Positions 8,069 to 15,825 are shown, numbered from the stretch's first letter. The stretch: DNA of 18,874 bases from Flavobacteriales bacterium UBA979 (GCA_002292325.1 DBBR01000083.1:26708-45581); one strand, 5' to 3'. The notes: generated by a model from the sequence alone, not told the origin. Translations and numbers: made by a program.

Positions 8069-9076
8069 GTGCTTTGGTTTGAGAAGACGTGGGGAGATAT
8101 GACCCCGATGGAGATGTTTGCTGCCTTGCGACTGCGGTCGGAAGTTTTTGTGGTGGAGCAGGATTGTGTATACCCGGACTTGGACGACAAGGACGTGAAG
8201 TCAATTCACCTTGGTGCATTGGAATCGGAGGCTTTGGATGGTCAACCGGCACGGGCTGTGGTCCGATTGGTTCCACCAGGCGTTTCTTACGCGGAGCCAA
8301 GCATTGGACGCGTTGCCATCGATAAAGCGTCCCGTTCAACTGGATTGGGTGTTGAATTGATGGAGCGTGCCATTCGATGCTGCGTGAGGCAGTGGCCAGG
8401 CCAGGGCATCCGTATTTCGGCTCAGCAGTACCTCATTGGTTTTTATAATCGATTGGGATTTGAAGCCGTTGGAAACGGATACGATGAGGATGGAATCCCT
8501 CACATTCAGATGTACTTGGCTCCCCGTGGAGTGTCCTATTGGCAATTGGAATGGTCCAAGGCACGTCAGTCTTTTTGTGATGAATTGAATGCTCTGTCAA
8601 CGAATCAGCTCCATGGTTCGAGAGAGACATGGGGAGGTTTGCAAGTGCTACAACATTTGCGCATGTCCGAAGCGAGCCTGTGGGGCTACTTGGGTAAGAA
8701 GCAACAGGCCAATCCGGTCGACCTACCCGTTTCGACGCTTGAATCAGACAAGCGCGGATTGAAGCTCATTGAAGCACTCAAGTCGAATGCGCGTTGGAAG
8801 GATCCCACGCGCGGTGCATCACTCACCCCAGAACTTACTAAATCCCTTGACGTGCATCAAATGAAGAAGGAATGGGAAGAGGAACAGCAACAAGCTTTTG
8901 CGCTGCTCTCTGGTGCATTCAAATCCGAGGATTGGTGGAAAGTGCAGGTCTTCAATCACCCGGTTGCGGGCAGGATATCGCTGTCTGATACATTTGGTTT
9001 TGGTGCAGCGCACATTCAGCATCATATCCATCAATTGCGCAGGTTGAACCAATCCATAGCTGAAGACGTCTCATGA
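8069..9076 (+). CDS. ElaA-type GNAT acetyltransferase fused to DinB-like domain
   Basis: A 335-aa two-domain protein if started at GTG 8069. Residues 1 to about 155 match ElaA-type acetyltransferases: LRLRSEVFVVEQDCVYPDLD, acetyl-CoA loop RSTGLG, YNRLGF and EDGIPHIQMYL. Residues about 165-335 resemble the DinB/YfiT four-helix superfamily, with candidate metal-binding histidines H196 (QHLRMSE) and H315/H319 (HIQHHIHQL). The substrate of either domain is unknown. DinB-like proteins include thiol transferases and hydrolases. The frame is open back to GTG 8012, but ElaA proteins start just before the WFEKTW-like strand, and a weak -7-like TAAATTG ends 4 nt before 8069, so I prefer the later start. 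ATG 8099 is a further option. It heads an operon and overlaps the glycosyltransferase gene by 4 bp. Confidence 0.85.
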   Translation: MLWFEKTWGDMTPMEMFAALRLRSEVFVVEQDCVYPDLDDKDVKSIHLGALESEALDGQPARAVVRLVPPGVSYAEPSIGRVAIDKASRSTGLGVELMERAIRCCVRQWPGQGIRISAQQYLIGFYNRLGFEAVGNGYDEDGIPHIQMYLAPRGVSYWQLEWSKARQSFCDELNALSTNQLHGSRETWGGLQVLQHLRMSEASLWGYLGKKQQANPVDLPVSTLESDKRGLKLIEALKSNARWKDPTRGASLTPELTKSLDVHQMKKEWEEEQQQAFALLSGAFKSEDWWKVQVFNHPVAGRISLSDTFGFGAAHIQHHIHQLRRLNQSIAEDVS

Positions 9077-10110
9077 TATCTGTAGTGATCCCTTGTTTGA
9101 ACGAAGTCGGTTACATCGAGAGCACACTCCAAAGTTTGATTCGACAGGAAGATCCCCGAGAGCCTTGGGAGGTGATTGTGGCGGACGGTGGAAGTGACGA
9201 TGGAACGCGAATGTGTTTGGATGAAATGAGCCAGCAGCACGCAAACGTAAGGTGGGTGGATAACCTTCTAAAAACCACGCCCAATGCACTGAATTTGGGC
9301 ATCGAGGAAGCCCGTGGCGATACCATTATCATTTTGGGAGCCCATGCAGAGGTGGACACGGACTTTTTAATCAGGAATGCCGAATTGCTTAAAGCGCACC
9401 CCGAATCAGGTTGCGTCGGGGGGGTAGTAGAGCAGGTTCACGGGTCCGCTTCCTCACGACGGATCGGTGCAGCTATGAGTACACCATTTGGAGTGGGAGA
9501 TGCCAGGTTTCGAACGGGTGGTGCCTCGGGGCACGTGGATACTGTTGCCTTTGGAGCCTACCGTAAATCTGTGTTTGAGGAGATTGGATTGTTTGATTCG
9601 GCATTGACTCGAAACCAAGACGATGAATTGAATTACCGGTTGTTAAAATCGGGATGGCGGATTTGGTTTGATCCCCGTATCCGAAGCCGCTACCATGTCC
9701 GGTCTACTTATCCGCAATTGTTGCGACAGTATTTTCAATATGGGTATTGGAAAGTTTTTGTCAATCGAAAGCACGGGACCATTACAACGTGGAGGCAAGT
9801 TATTCCCGCTCTCTTCTTGATGGTTTTATTCATTGCTGGAGCTGCCTGGATTCTGGAGGTTTTTGGTCATTGGAGCGACCTTTGGAGTGGATTTGGGGCT
9901 TCTATTTTTATGACATCTCTTTTCTTGTGGTTGGTAGGAGCGGTAGGATCGGCCATTTCAACGGCTCATTCATTCCGGGATGTGCCTGGAATCATGCAGG
10001 CCTATTTGGTGATTCATTTTGGATATGGCCGGGGCTATTGGCGTGGTATTTGGGATTTTTTGATTCTTCGCAGAAACCCGCGAAGTGAGTCTGAAGCTTT
10101 GACTCGATGA
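9073..10110 (+). CDS. family 2 glycosyltransferase, membrane anchored
   Basis: A 345-aa protein with an N-terminal GT-A domain: start MISVVIPCLNE, DGGSDDGT at 38-45 for nucleotide-sugar binding, an acidic GAHAEVD motif in the DxD region near residue 95, and catalytic-type QDDE at 182-185. The C-terminal third (about 235-330) has two to three hydrophobic segments that would anchor it in the inner membrane. The overall plan resembles ExoA-like transferases that extend lipid-linked glycans. The donor and acceptor sugars are unknown. It is coupled by ATGA overlaps to the GNAT-DinB gene upstream (9073-9076) and the O-antigen ligase-like gene downstream (10107-10110), so all three are likely one surface-glycan operon. 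Confidence 0.93.
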   Translation: MISVVIPCLNEVGYIESTLQSLIRQEDPREPWEVIVADGGSDDGTRMCLDEMSQQHANVRWVDNLLKTTPNALNLGIEEARGDTIIILGAHAEVDTDFLIRNAELLKAHPESGCVGGVVEQVHGSASSRRIGAAMSTPFGVGDARFRTGGASGHVDTVAFGAYRKSVFEEIGLFDSALTRNQDDELNYRLLKSGWRIWFDPRIRSRYHVRSTYPQLLRQYFQYGYWKVFVNRKHGTITTWRQVIPALFLMVLFIAGAAWILEVFGHWSDLWSGFGASIFMTSLFLWLVGAVGSAISTAHSFRDVPGIMQAYLVIHFGYGRGYWRGIWDFLILRRNPRSESEALTR

Positions 10111-11366
10111 GAGCAAGAATGCATCAATGGATGGTTTGGATGCCAGCATTTACTGCTTTGGTCATCCCAGTGCATCCTCGCCTCAGCAGTATTTCACTTC
10201 TTATTTGGGTGGTAAGCGCTTTGGTCTTTGAAGCGATCTGTGTTTTTTCGAAGGAATCATCCAAACATTCAGATACATCATTGGCTGCTTTGGGAAGGTC
10301 AGGTATTTGGTTTGCTTCCGGTGCGGTGGGAATGTACTTGATGTACGGTCTTGGTTTATTGTGGACAGAGCATTGGGAGTTGGGGAAGTTTGCGATGGAA
10401 GTAAAATTCAGTTTGCTTCTCGTCCCATTGCTCACGTTGCATCATGTTCATCGTTGGGGACGTTCCGGATTTGAGAAAGCGAAAAATGCGTTTTTACTGG
10501 GATTGGTCGGATTTGTCGTTTGGCGTGTCTCCTTCGCATTATGGACGGGGGACAAAGGAGCCTGGCGATACGATGGTCTAGCTGGGCCTTTTCATCCAAC
10601 CTACATCGGAATGTACCTGACGCTGGCTGTCTTGTTGACTACATCCAAGAAGTTGGCAATGCGTGTGATGGTTGGTTTGGCAGGAGGTTTCGTAGGGTTG
10701 TTGGCTTCCAAGGCCGCATGGATTGTAGCCTTAGGTGTTTGGGGAGTGGAGGCTCTGCGTTCAAGAAAAGGGGATGTGTACAGAACTTGGACTCTTTTAG
10801 GCTCAATCGGACTGCTTATTACGTGCGGGACACTGGCTGACGAAGGTAGAAGCGATGAGCTGCGCAAGTATGTGTCACATGGTGCGAATTTGGAACAGAC
10901 GGAGCCATCCATGTCGACCCCTTATTCGGATGCGTCCATACCGGAAGTGAAAACGGGTTCTTCTGGCGGAAGGATGCAAGCATGGAAGGCATCTGTTGCC
11001 TTGATTCGGAGGCATGTAATGGGGGTGGGGACAGGCGATGTAACCGATGAACTATGCTCAGAATACGGGCATATGGGCGCGACTTACGCCCTCAAAAAAC
11101 AGATGAACCCACATAGTGTATGGCTACAAATGGGTGTGAGCCATGGTGTTTTTGGATTGTTGCTACTGCTGGCTTGGATTGGAGGAACAACCGCGATCGC
11201 TTGGCACAGCGGCCAATGGACTTTGGTGCTGTGGCTCGGAATTTGGGTCGTCAATGGATGCTTTGAAAGCCTCTTGGAGCTTCAGCAAGGTGTGGTTCCT
11301 ACCGTATTCTTGACCTTGATGTTGGCGGTTATGAGTTCGCCAGATCGCGCGAGCACCGAACATTGA
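10107..11366 (+). CDS. O-antigen ligase/polymerase-like membrane protein
   Basis: A 419-aa protein with about ten hydrophobic segments. Between the last groups of helices is a long periplasmic-type loop (about 245-330) and then the Wzy_C-like pattern GVGTGDVTDE ... NPHSVWLQMGVSHGVFG. This corresponds to the G.G.GD...HN.YLQ....G signature of O-antigen ligase (WaaL), exopolysaccharide polymerase and related proteins. Such enzymes transfer or polymerise undecaprenyl-linked glycans on the outer face of the inner membrane. Ligase and polymerase cannot be told apart from the sequence, and protein O-glycosylation is also possible. It is the last gene of its operon and ends 11 bp from the convergent pyrG stop. 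Confidence 0.85.
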   Translation: MRARMHQWMVWMPAFTALVIPVHPRLSSISLLIWVVSALVFEAICVFSKESSKHSDTSLAALGRSGIWFASGAVGMYLMYGLGLLWTEHWELGKFAMEVKFSLLLVPLLTLHHVHRWGRSGFEKAKNAFLLGLVGFVVWRVSFALWTGDKGAWRYDGLAGPFHPTYIGMYLTLAVLLTTSKKLAMRVMVGLAGGFVGLLASKAAWIVALGVWGVEALRSRKGDVYRTWTLLGSIGLLITCGTLADEGRSDELRKYVSHGANLEQTEPSMSTPYSDASIPEVKTGSSGGRMQAWKASVALIRRHVMGVGTGDVTDELCSEYGHMGATYALKKQMNPHSVWLQMGVSHGVFGLLLLLAWIGGTTAIAWHSGQWTLVLWLGIWVVNGCFESLLELQQGVVPTVFLTLMLAVMSSPDRASTEH

Positions 11367-11377
11367 TTTCCTGCTGT

Positions 11378-13072
11378 TTAAAGCTGTTGTTCCTTCGTTG
11401 TGGAGCTTGTTCGAGCTGATTCGATTGCAGTTTTCGATGCTTTTACGAATCCAATGAAGAGTGGGTGAGGAGCCTCAACCGTACTGGAATATTCAGGATG
11501 AAATTGCGATGCAACAAACCATGGGTGTTTGGGAATCTCAATGATTTCAACCAGCCCCGAGTCCGGGTTTTTTCCGCTTGCTATCATGCCATTGGACTCG
11601 AATAATTCCAAATAGGCATTGTTAAATTCGTAGCGGTGACGGTGACGCTCTTCGATCCGTAAACATTTGTATGCATCGAACGCCAAAGACCCTTCTTCTA
11701 AATCGCAGGGGTAGGCTCCTAACCGCATGGTGCCTCCCATGTTTTGGATGCTTTTCTGTTCCGCCATCAGATCGATGACTGGATCGTTCGTGTACTCCTT
11801 GATTTCGGTGGAGTGGGCTTCCTCTAATTGCAGCACGTTGCGGGCAAACTCAATAACCGCACACTGCATCCCCAGGCAGATTCCAAAAAATGGAATGTCG
11901 TTCTCTCGTGCATATTGGATTGTCTCAATCTTTCCATCGATTCCCCTTGAGCCAAAGCCAGGAGCAACGATGATCCCGTCCAAATGGCGGAGTTTTTCGG
12001 TGCTGTTTTTGGCGTGAATGGATTCACTGTGAATCCAATCGATTTCTACGTTTACTTCGAGGTGAGCTCCTGCGTGAATGAGTGCTTCAGCTATGGACTT
12101 ATAGCTATCCTTTAATTCCACATACTTCCCAATTAAACCGATGGAAACAGTGGACTTTGGATTCTTGTAGTTGTTTAAGAATTGTCTCCAAGAACGAAGA
12201 TCAGGTTCTTCATTCTGAGCGGGCATCCCCAATTTATTCAGCACAACTTGATCCAGTTTTTCATCCATCATCAACAGAGGAACATCATAAATGGTCTCGG
12301 CATCTATGCTTTGAATGACCGCATTGGGAGCTACGTTGCAAAATCGAGCGACCTTGGAACGCACCGAGTCTGTCAATTCATGTTCGGTTCGACAGACCAA
12401 AATGTCGGGTTGAACACCAAATTCAAGCAATTGTTTGACCGAATGCTGAGTTGGTTTGGTTTTGAGTTCACCTGCGGCGGCTAAATATGGAATGAGGGTC
12501 AAGTGGACCACGAGCGTTTCTTCTGGACACTCCCACTTCATTTGTCGAACGGCCTCTATGTATGGCAAAGACTCAATGTCCCCAACGGTGCCTCCGATCT
12601 CGGTGATAACAAAATCGTAGTTCTTTTCAGCTCCAAGGATTTGAACGCATCGCTTGATTTCGTCCGTGATGTGCGGAATGATTTGGACGGTTCGCCCCAA
12701 GTATTCTCCCCGTCGCTCTTTGTCAATGACGGATTGATAAATCCGACCCGTTGTGATGTTATTTGCTTGTGTCGTCTGAACGTTCAAAAACCGCTCATAA
12801 TGCCCGAGGTCCAAATCCGTCTCAGCTCCGTCGACGGTGACGTAACATTCACCATGCTCATAGGGATTGAGGGTGCCCGGATCTACATTGATGTAGGGGT
12901 CAAGTTTTTGAATGGTAACGGTGTAGCCTCGTGCTTGAAGCAGTTTCGCCAATGAGGCACTTACGATGCCTTTGCCTAAGCTGGAACTCACTCCTCCGGT
13001 CACAAAAATGTAGCGACTGTTGCGAACAGTGTCCGTTGTGTTCGCACGAAAATCTGATTTTTTTTGAGGCAT
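11378..13072 (-). CDS. pyrG: CTP synthase
   Basis: A 564-aa enzyme that converts UTP, ATP and glutamine to CTP. The N-terminal amidoligase domain starts with YIFVTGGVSSSLGKGI and continues with KLDPYINVDPGTLNPYEHGE and DGAETDLDLGHYERF. The C-terminal class I glutaminase domain has the nucleophile Cys in FGICLGMQ (C399) and the catalytic His/Glu in QFHPEYSS. The length is slightly above the E. coli enzyme because of a short N-terminal extension of about 20 residues (PQKKSDFRANTT...). The frame continues to an ATG at 13138, but a perfect -7 element lies between the two ATGs and the chosen ATG at 13072 gives the more usual length. It is an essential housekeeping gene. It follows the AI-2E gene in the same direction with an 83-bp gap. 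Confidence 0.97.
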   Translation of the reverse strand: MPQKKSDFRANTTDTVRNSRYIFVTGGVSSSLGKGIVSASLAKLLQARGYTVTIQKLDPYINVDPGTLNPYEHGECYVTVDGAETDLDLGHYERFLNVQTTQANNITTGRIYQSVIDKERRGEYLGRTVQIIPHITDEIKRCVQILGAEKNYDFVITEIGGTVGDIESLPYIEAVRQMKWECPEETLVVHLTLIPYLAAAGELKTKPTQHSVKQLLEFGVQPDILVCRTEHELTDSVRSKVARFCNVAPNAVIQSIDAETIYDVPLLMMDEKLDQVVLNKLGMPAQNEEPDLRSWRQFLNNYKNPKSTVSIGLIGKYVELKDSYKSIAEALIHAGAHLEVNVEIDWIHSESIHAKNSTEKLRHLDGIIVAPGFGSRGIDGKIETIQYARENDIPFFGICLGMQCAVIEFARNVLQLEEAHSTEIKEYTNDPVIDLMAEQKSIQNMGGTMRLGAYPCDLEEGSLAFDAYKCLRIEERHRHRYEFNNAYLELFESNGMIASGKNPDSGLVEIIEIPKHPWFVASQFHPEYSSTVEAPHPLFIGFVKASKTAIESARTSSTTKEQQL

Positions 13073-13095
13073 GGTCCCGTATCTGATACGGGATT

Positions 13096-13103
13096 CAAAG
13101 TTA
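13096..13103 (-). promoter_or_regulatory. Bacteroidota -7 promoter element for pyrG
   Basis: On the minus strand this reads TAACTTTG, a perfect TAnnTTTG match ending 23 nt before the pyrG ATG at 13072. It predicts a short leader of about 17-19 nt. It lies inside the open-frame extension to 13138 and therefore supports the later start. Confidence 0.5.
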
Positions 13104-13155
13104 GGGCGAAACTTCAGGCCGATGCTCGATGTGAACATCTTTTGTACAAATCAGG

Positions 13156-14253
13156 TCAATGAAGGTTTTGGGTGAGCCGGTCAACGAGTTTGAATCCGCT
13201 GAATAATTCCTGTGCGACGATTCGAAACAAGGTGTAGATCGGAACGGCTAAAATCATCCCAATCACCCCTGCTAATCCCCCAGCAATGGTGATGACAATG
13301 AATATTTCCAACGGATGGGCATGGACTCGGTTGGCGAAGATCACTGGCTGAGTAAAGAAGTTGTCCACGAGCTGTGCGATACCAAATACCAGCAGGCTAG
13401 CCCAAAACATGCCTGTTAAATGGGTGGTATCACCGGCAGCTGTAGCCAGGGCGAGCGTGATTCCAATAACCGCACCAGCAAGAGGACCCAAATAAGGAAC
13501 CAGGTTGCAAAACCCTGCAAGCAAACCAATTAAGAAAGCGTGCTCAAAGCCGATAATTTGCAGCCCTATCGAAACAATCGATGTAATGATGATCATCTGA
13601 ATCACAAGACCACCGAAATAGCGGGTGAGCAAGCGACTTGTACGATCTACAATGGAGTTTACCTTGGGGGTTAATTCATCCGGCGTGATTGCCTCAATCA
13701 TGTTGCGAAATAAAGCACCGTCCTTGAGGAAAAAGAAGGTCATGAAGGTCACTGAAAAAAGGCCGAAAAGCAGATCGCCGATGCTCGAGAGTAATTGACG
13801 AATCGTGCTCCCAATTTCTTTGAACTCCAATGAACTTTGGATTGTTTCCAAAACAAATTCACTATTTGACCGCTCGTCGCCGCTCATGTTAACGGCCGCC
13901 ATGCTTTGGTCCAACCAATTGAGGCTTCTTCCAGCCAGTTGTTTCAGTTGTTCCGTGTCAAGTCGATCGATGGCCTGCACTTGTCGGGAGACCAACGGAA
14001 CAAAGAGCTGAATGACTCCAATGCCTGCGAGCATGATTGCAACAAGGGCCAAGACAGCACCGAGCGACTTGGGTAAATTCCGTCCTTTAATTTTCACCCT
14101 ATGAATGAAAAGGACGAGGGGACGACCAATGAAGCTGAGAGCCACGGAAATTAGCATAAGACCAACCAAGGATTTAAATTTCCAAAGTCCAACAACGAGA
14201 AGGGTGAAACCGATGACTCCAATAAGCGATCGGACACGGGGCTTTTTGATCAT
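13156..14253 (-). CDS. AI-2E family (PerM-like) membrane protein
   Basis: A 365-aa polytopic inner-membrane protein of usual family length. Hydrophobic segments occur at about 10-45, 65-90, 155-180 and a dense group at 215-345. The long hydrophilic stretch at about 95-150 fits the central soluble loop of the family. Typical patterns include FFFLKDG, GLLAGFCNLVPYLGPLAGAVIG and AHPLEIFIVITIAGGLAGVIGMILAVPIY. Members have been linked to autoinducer-2 export, Na+/H+ antiport and other transport, so the name should not be read as a proven function. It starts at ATG 14253 and is divergent from the dtxR-family gene with a 92-bp gap. It is followed by pyrG, which has its own promoter-like element. 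Confidence 0.9.
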   Translation of the reverse strand: MIKKPRVRSLIGVIGFTLLVVGLWKFKSLVGLMLISVALSFIGRPLVLFIHRVKIKGRNLPKSLGAVLALVAIMLAGIGVIQLFVPLVSRQVQAIDRLDTEQLKQLAGRSLNWLDQSMAAVNMSGDERSNSEFVLETIQSSLEFKEIGSTIRQLLSSIGDLLFGLFSVTFMTFFFLKDGALFRNMIEAITPDELTPKVNSIVDRTSRLLTRYFGGLVIQMIIITSIVSIGLQIIGFEHAFLIGLLAGFCNLVPYLGPLAGAVIGITLALATAAGDTTHLTGMFWASLLVFGIAQLVDNFFTQPVIFANRVHAHPLEIFIVITIAGGLAGVIGMILAVPIYTLFRIVAQELFSGFKLVDRLTQNLH

Positions 14254-14258
14254 GAAAG

Positions 14259-14266
14259 CGAAGTTA
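14259..14266 (-). promoter_or_regulatory. -7-like promoter element for the AI-2E gene
   Basis: On the minus strand this reads TAACTTCG, one mismatch from TAnnTTTG (C at position 7, the same variant as at uup). It ends 5 nt before the ATG at 14253, predicting a nearly leaderless transcript. Confidence 0.4.
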
Positions 14267-14307
14267 ATGTGTTCCTGTAGAGTTCATGTCACCAGATGAT
14301 TCTAAAT

Positions 14308-14324
14308 TTTTAGTTTATCTAAAA
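14308..14324. promoter_or_regulatory. distal operator for the DtxR-family regulator
   Basis: A perfect 17-bp dyad, TTTTAG-N5-CTAAAA (spacer TTTAT). It resembles DtxR/MntR-type boxes in half-site style and is matched by a second copy at 14332-14346. The centres are 23 bp apart, about two helical turns. It covers the expected -33 region of the dtxR promoter. A further CTAAA half-site lies just upstream at 14302-14306. Autoregulation is inferred from location. Confidence 0.65.
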
Positions 14325-14331
14325 TATTTTT

Positions 14332-14346
14332 TTTAGTTTTGCTAAA
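14332..14346. promoter_or_regulatory. proximal operator overlapping -7 element and start codon
   Basis: A perfect 15-bp dyad, TTTAG-N5-CTAAA (spacer TTTTG), with the same arms and spacing as the distal site. It covers most of the -7 element at 14334-14341, and its last base is the A of the ATG at 14346. Bound protein would block RNA polymerase directly, so repression when metal is plentiful is the simplest model. Confidence 0.65.
14334..14341 (+). promoter_or_regulatory. Bacteroidota -7 promoter element for dtxR-ZIP operon
   Basis: The sequence is TAGTTTTG, a perfect TAnnTTTG match ending 4 nt (CTAA) before the ATG at 14346. The transcription start is predicted on or next to the A of the start codon. 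No separate ribosome-binding site can exist on such a transcript. Confidence 0.6.
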
Positions 14347-15011
14347 TGGAAGTTTCCGTGAGCCAAGAAAATTACCTGAAGGCGATTCTCAAATTAGAAC
14401 GTGCAGAGGGCATAGCGAGCAATCAAGCAATTGCTCAAAACTTGGAATCCACACCGGCTGCCGTTACGGGGATGTTGCGAAAATTGTGCGATGAGGGCTT
14501 GGTTGAGTATGAAGCTTATCAAGGAGCAAAATTGACTCAAGTTGGAGAGCAACATGCCTTGTCCACGGTTCGGAAGCATCGACTATGGGAGGTTTTTTTG
14601 GTTGATAAGTTGAGCTACCGATGGGATGCAGTGCACGACTTAGCGGAGGAACTGGAGCACATTGGTGATGAGATTTTCGTGGATCGTCTCGCGGCGTTCT
14701 TAGGGCACCCACTTTTTGATCCACACGGTGATCCCATTCCAGATGCTCTAGGAAACATTCGGGAACGGAAGGATGTGGTTTTTTCGAGTGAGGCCCTCGC
14801 AGGAATGAAGTTTTCCGTCTGCGGTGTTTCCGATTCTTCCGATGAATTCCTTCGGCATTTGAACCGATTGGGAATTGAACTGGGAAGCATATACCATGCT
14901 GTTGAGCGATTCGATTTCGATGGGAGTATGGAGTGGACAAATGACGATGGGGAGCGGGTGCTCGTTTCCAGTGGCGTTGCAGAAAAAATCTTAATTCAGA
15001 TTCATGAATGA
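14346..15011 (+). CDS. DtxR/MntR-family metal-dependent repressor
   Basis: A 221-aa three-domain regulator. Residues 3 to about 65 form the winged helix (SQENYLKAILKL ... TPAAVTGMLRKL ... GLVEYEAYQGAKLT). Residues about 70-140 form the metal-binding and dimer domain, and about 150-221 a FeoA/SH3-like domain. By alignment with DtxR, the ancillary site is kept as H78, E82 and H97, and the primary site has E101, E104 and H105. Asn9 and Lys12 occupy positions that are metal ligands in well-studied members (Met10 of DtxR; Asp8 and Glu11 of MntR), so Fe, Mn or another metal cannot be assigned. Two operator palindromes lie on its own promoter, and its end overlaps the ZIP transporter gene by 8 bp. 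It probably represses the pair when metal is sufficient. Confidence 0.92.
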   Translation: MEVSVSQENYLKAILKLERAEGIASNQAIAQNLESTPAAVTGMLRKLCDEGLVEYEAYQGAKLTQVGEQHALSTVRKHRLWEVFLVDKLSYRWDAVHDLAEELEHIGDEIFVDRLAAFLGHPLFDPHGDPIPDALGNIRERKDVVFSSEALAGMKFSVCGVSDSSDEFLRHLNRLGIELGSIYHAVERFDFDGSMEWTNDDGERVLVSSGVAEKILIQIHE

Positions 15012-15825
15012 TGTGATAGTTTGGTTTGAATCGGTTGGAGCGGTCAAAGCGGCTCTTGTGGCGACGCTTTTTACATGGTTGATGACTGCTTTGGGTGCGT
15101 CGTTGGTGTTTGTGTTTCGTGAAATGAAGCGTAAATGGTTCGATAGCATGCTCGGTTTTACAGGAGGCGTCATGGTTGCGGCCAGTTTTTGGTCGCTCCT
15201 AGCTCCGGCCATCGAAATGTCAGAAGGATCAGGTTTTGCGAAGGTTTATCCTGCTGCAATTGGCTTTGGATTGGGAGCTTTATTCATCTACGGCTTGGAT
15301 AAATTGACACCACATCTCCACATAAATTTTCGCAAGGATGAAGCCGAGGGACCAGCAACAGATTGGCATCGCTCGACCTTGTTGGTTTTGGCCATTACGC
15401 TCCACAACATTCCTGAAGGATTGGCTGTGGGGGTGCTTTTCGGTGGAGCTGCTTTGGGACTCGATGGCGCAACGGTGGGAGCTGCGGTCGCCTTAGCGAT
15501 TGGAATTGGTATTCAAAACTTTCCTGAGGGATTGGCGGTCAGTATGCCGCTGAGGCGTCAAGGTGTTTCTGCCGGTCGATCCATGTGGTTTGGACAACTG
15601 TCTGCTGTTGTTGAGCCCGTAGCAGGGGTCATAGGGGCCATTGCTGTCATGCAGATGCAGGCAATTTTGCCTTACGCCCTGGCTTTTGCAGCTGGAGCAA
15701 TGATTTACGTTGTCGTGGAGGAAGTCATTCCGGAAACACAGCGCGACAAGTACACGGATTTTGCAACGCTAGGTTTCATTGGTGGATTCTTGGTGATGAT
15801 GTCTTTGGATGTTGGTCTAGGATAG
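15004..15825 (+). CDS. ZIP-family divalent metal transporter, GufA type
   Basis: A 273-aa membrane protein with about eight hydrophobic segments. The transport site is marked by HNIPEGLAVG (H134, N135, E138) and QNFPEGLAVS (N172, E175), plus an acidic SAVVEPVAG helix and VVEEVIPE near 238-245. The His-containing loop (HLHINFRKDE) before the metal helices is typical of the family. This pattern is closest to GufA-type ZIPs, which move Zn2+, Mn2+, Fe2+ or other divalent ions into the cytoplasm. The partner DtxR-family regulator suggests Mn or Fe as likely cargo, by inference only. The gene starts inside the regulator's last codons. Its final 9 bp overlap the convergent mpl gene. Confidence 0.92.
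   Translation: MNDVIVWFESVGAVKAALVATLFTWLMTALGASLVFVFREMKRKWFDSMLGFTGGVMVAASFWSLLAPAIEMSEGSGFAKVYPAAIGFGLGALFIYGLDKLTPHLHINFRKDEAEGPATDWHRSTLLVLAITLHNIPEGLAVGVLFGGAALGLDGATVGAAVALAIGIGIQNFPEGLAVSMPLRRQGVSAGRSMWFGQLSAVVEPVAGVIGAIAVMQMQAILPYALAFAAGAMIYVVVEEVIPETQRDKYTDFATLGFIGGFLVMMSLDVGLG

Noticed and set aside
8010..8339. 110-residue N-terminal extension of the uup reading frame
   Set aside because: It is Pro-rich, has no ABC-F character and is entirely antisense to the GNAT domain, whose protein sequence is clearly conserved. MSVINVF at 8009 is a canonical ABC-F start.
12503..12955. 150-residue open frame antisense to pyrG
   Set aside because: It lies wholly opposite the conserved CTP synthase amidoligase domain and has no start context or family pattern.
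13073..13138. Upstream start for pyrG
   Set aside because: The extra 22 residues have no family support and contain the TAACTTTG promoter element.
14325..14334. T-rich run upstream of dtxR as an intrinsic terminator of the AI-2E side
   Set aside because: The AI-2E gene reads away from this run and no stem of suitable GC content precedes it. The run is part of the promoter and operator region.
14464..14940. 158-residue open frame antisense to the dtxR-family gene
   Set aside because: It is rich in Pro, His, Ser and Arg with no recognisable motif, and lies fully opposite a well-conserved regulator. It is a shadow frame.
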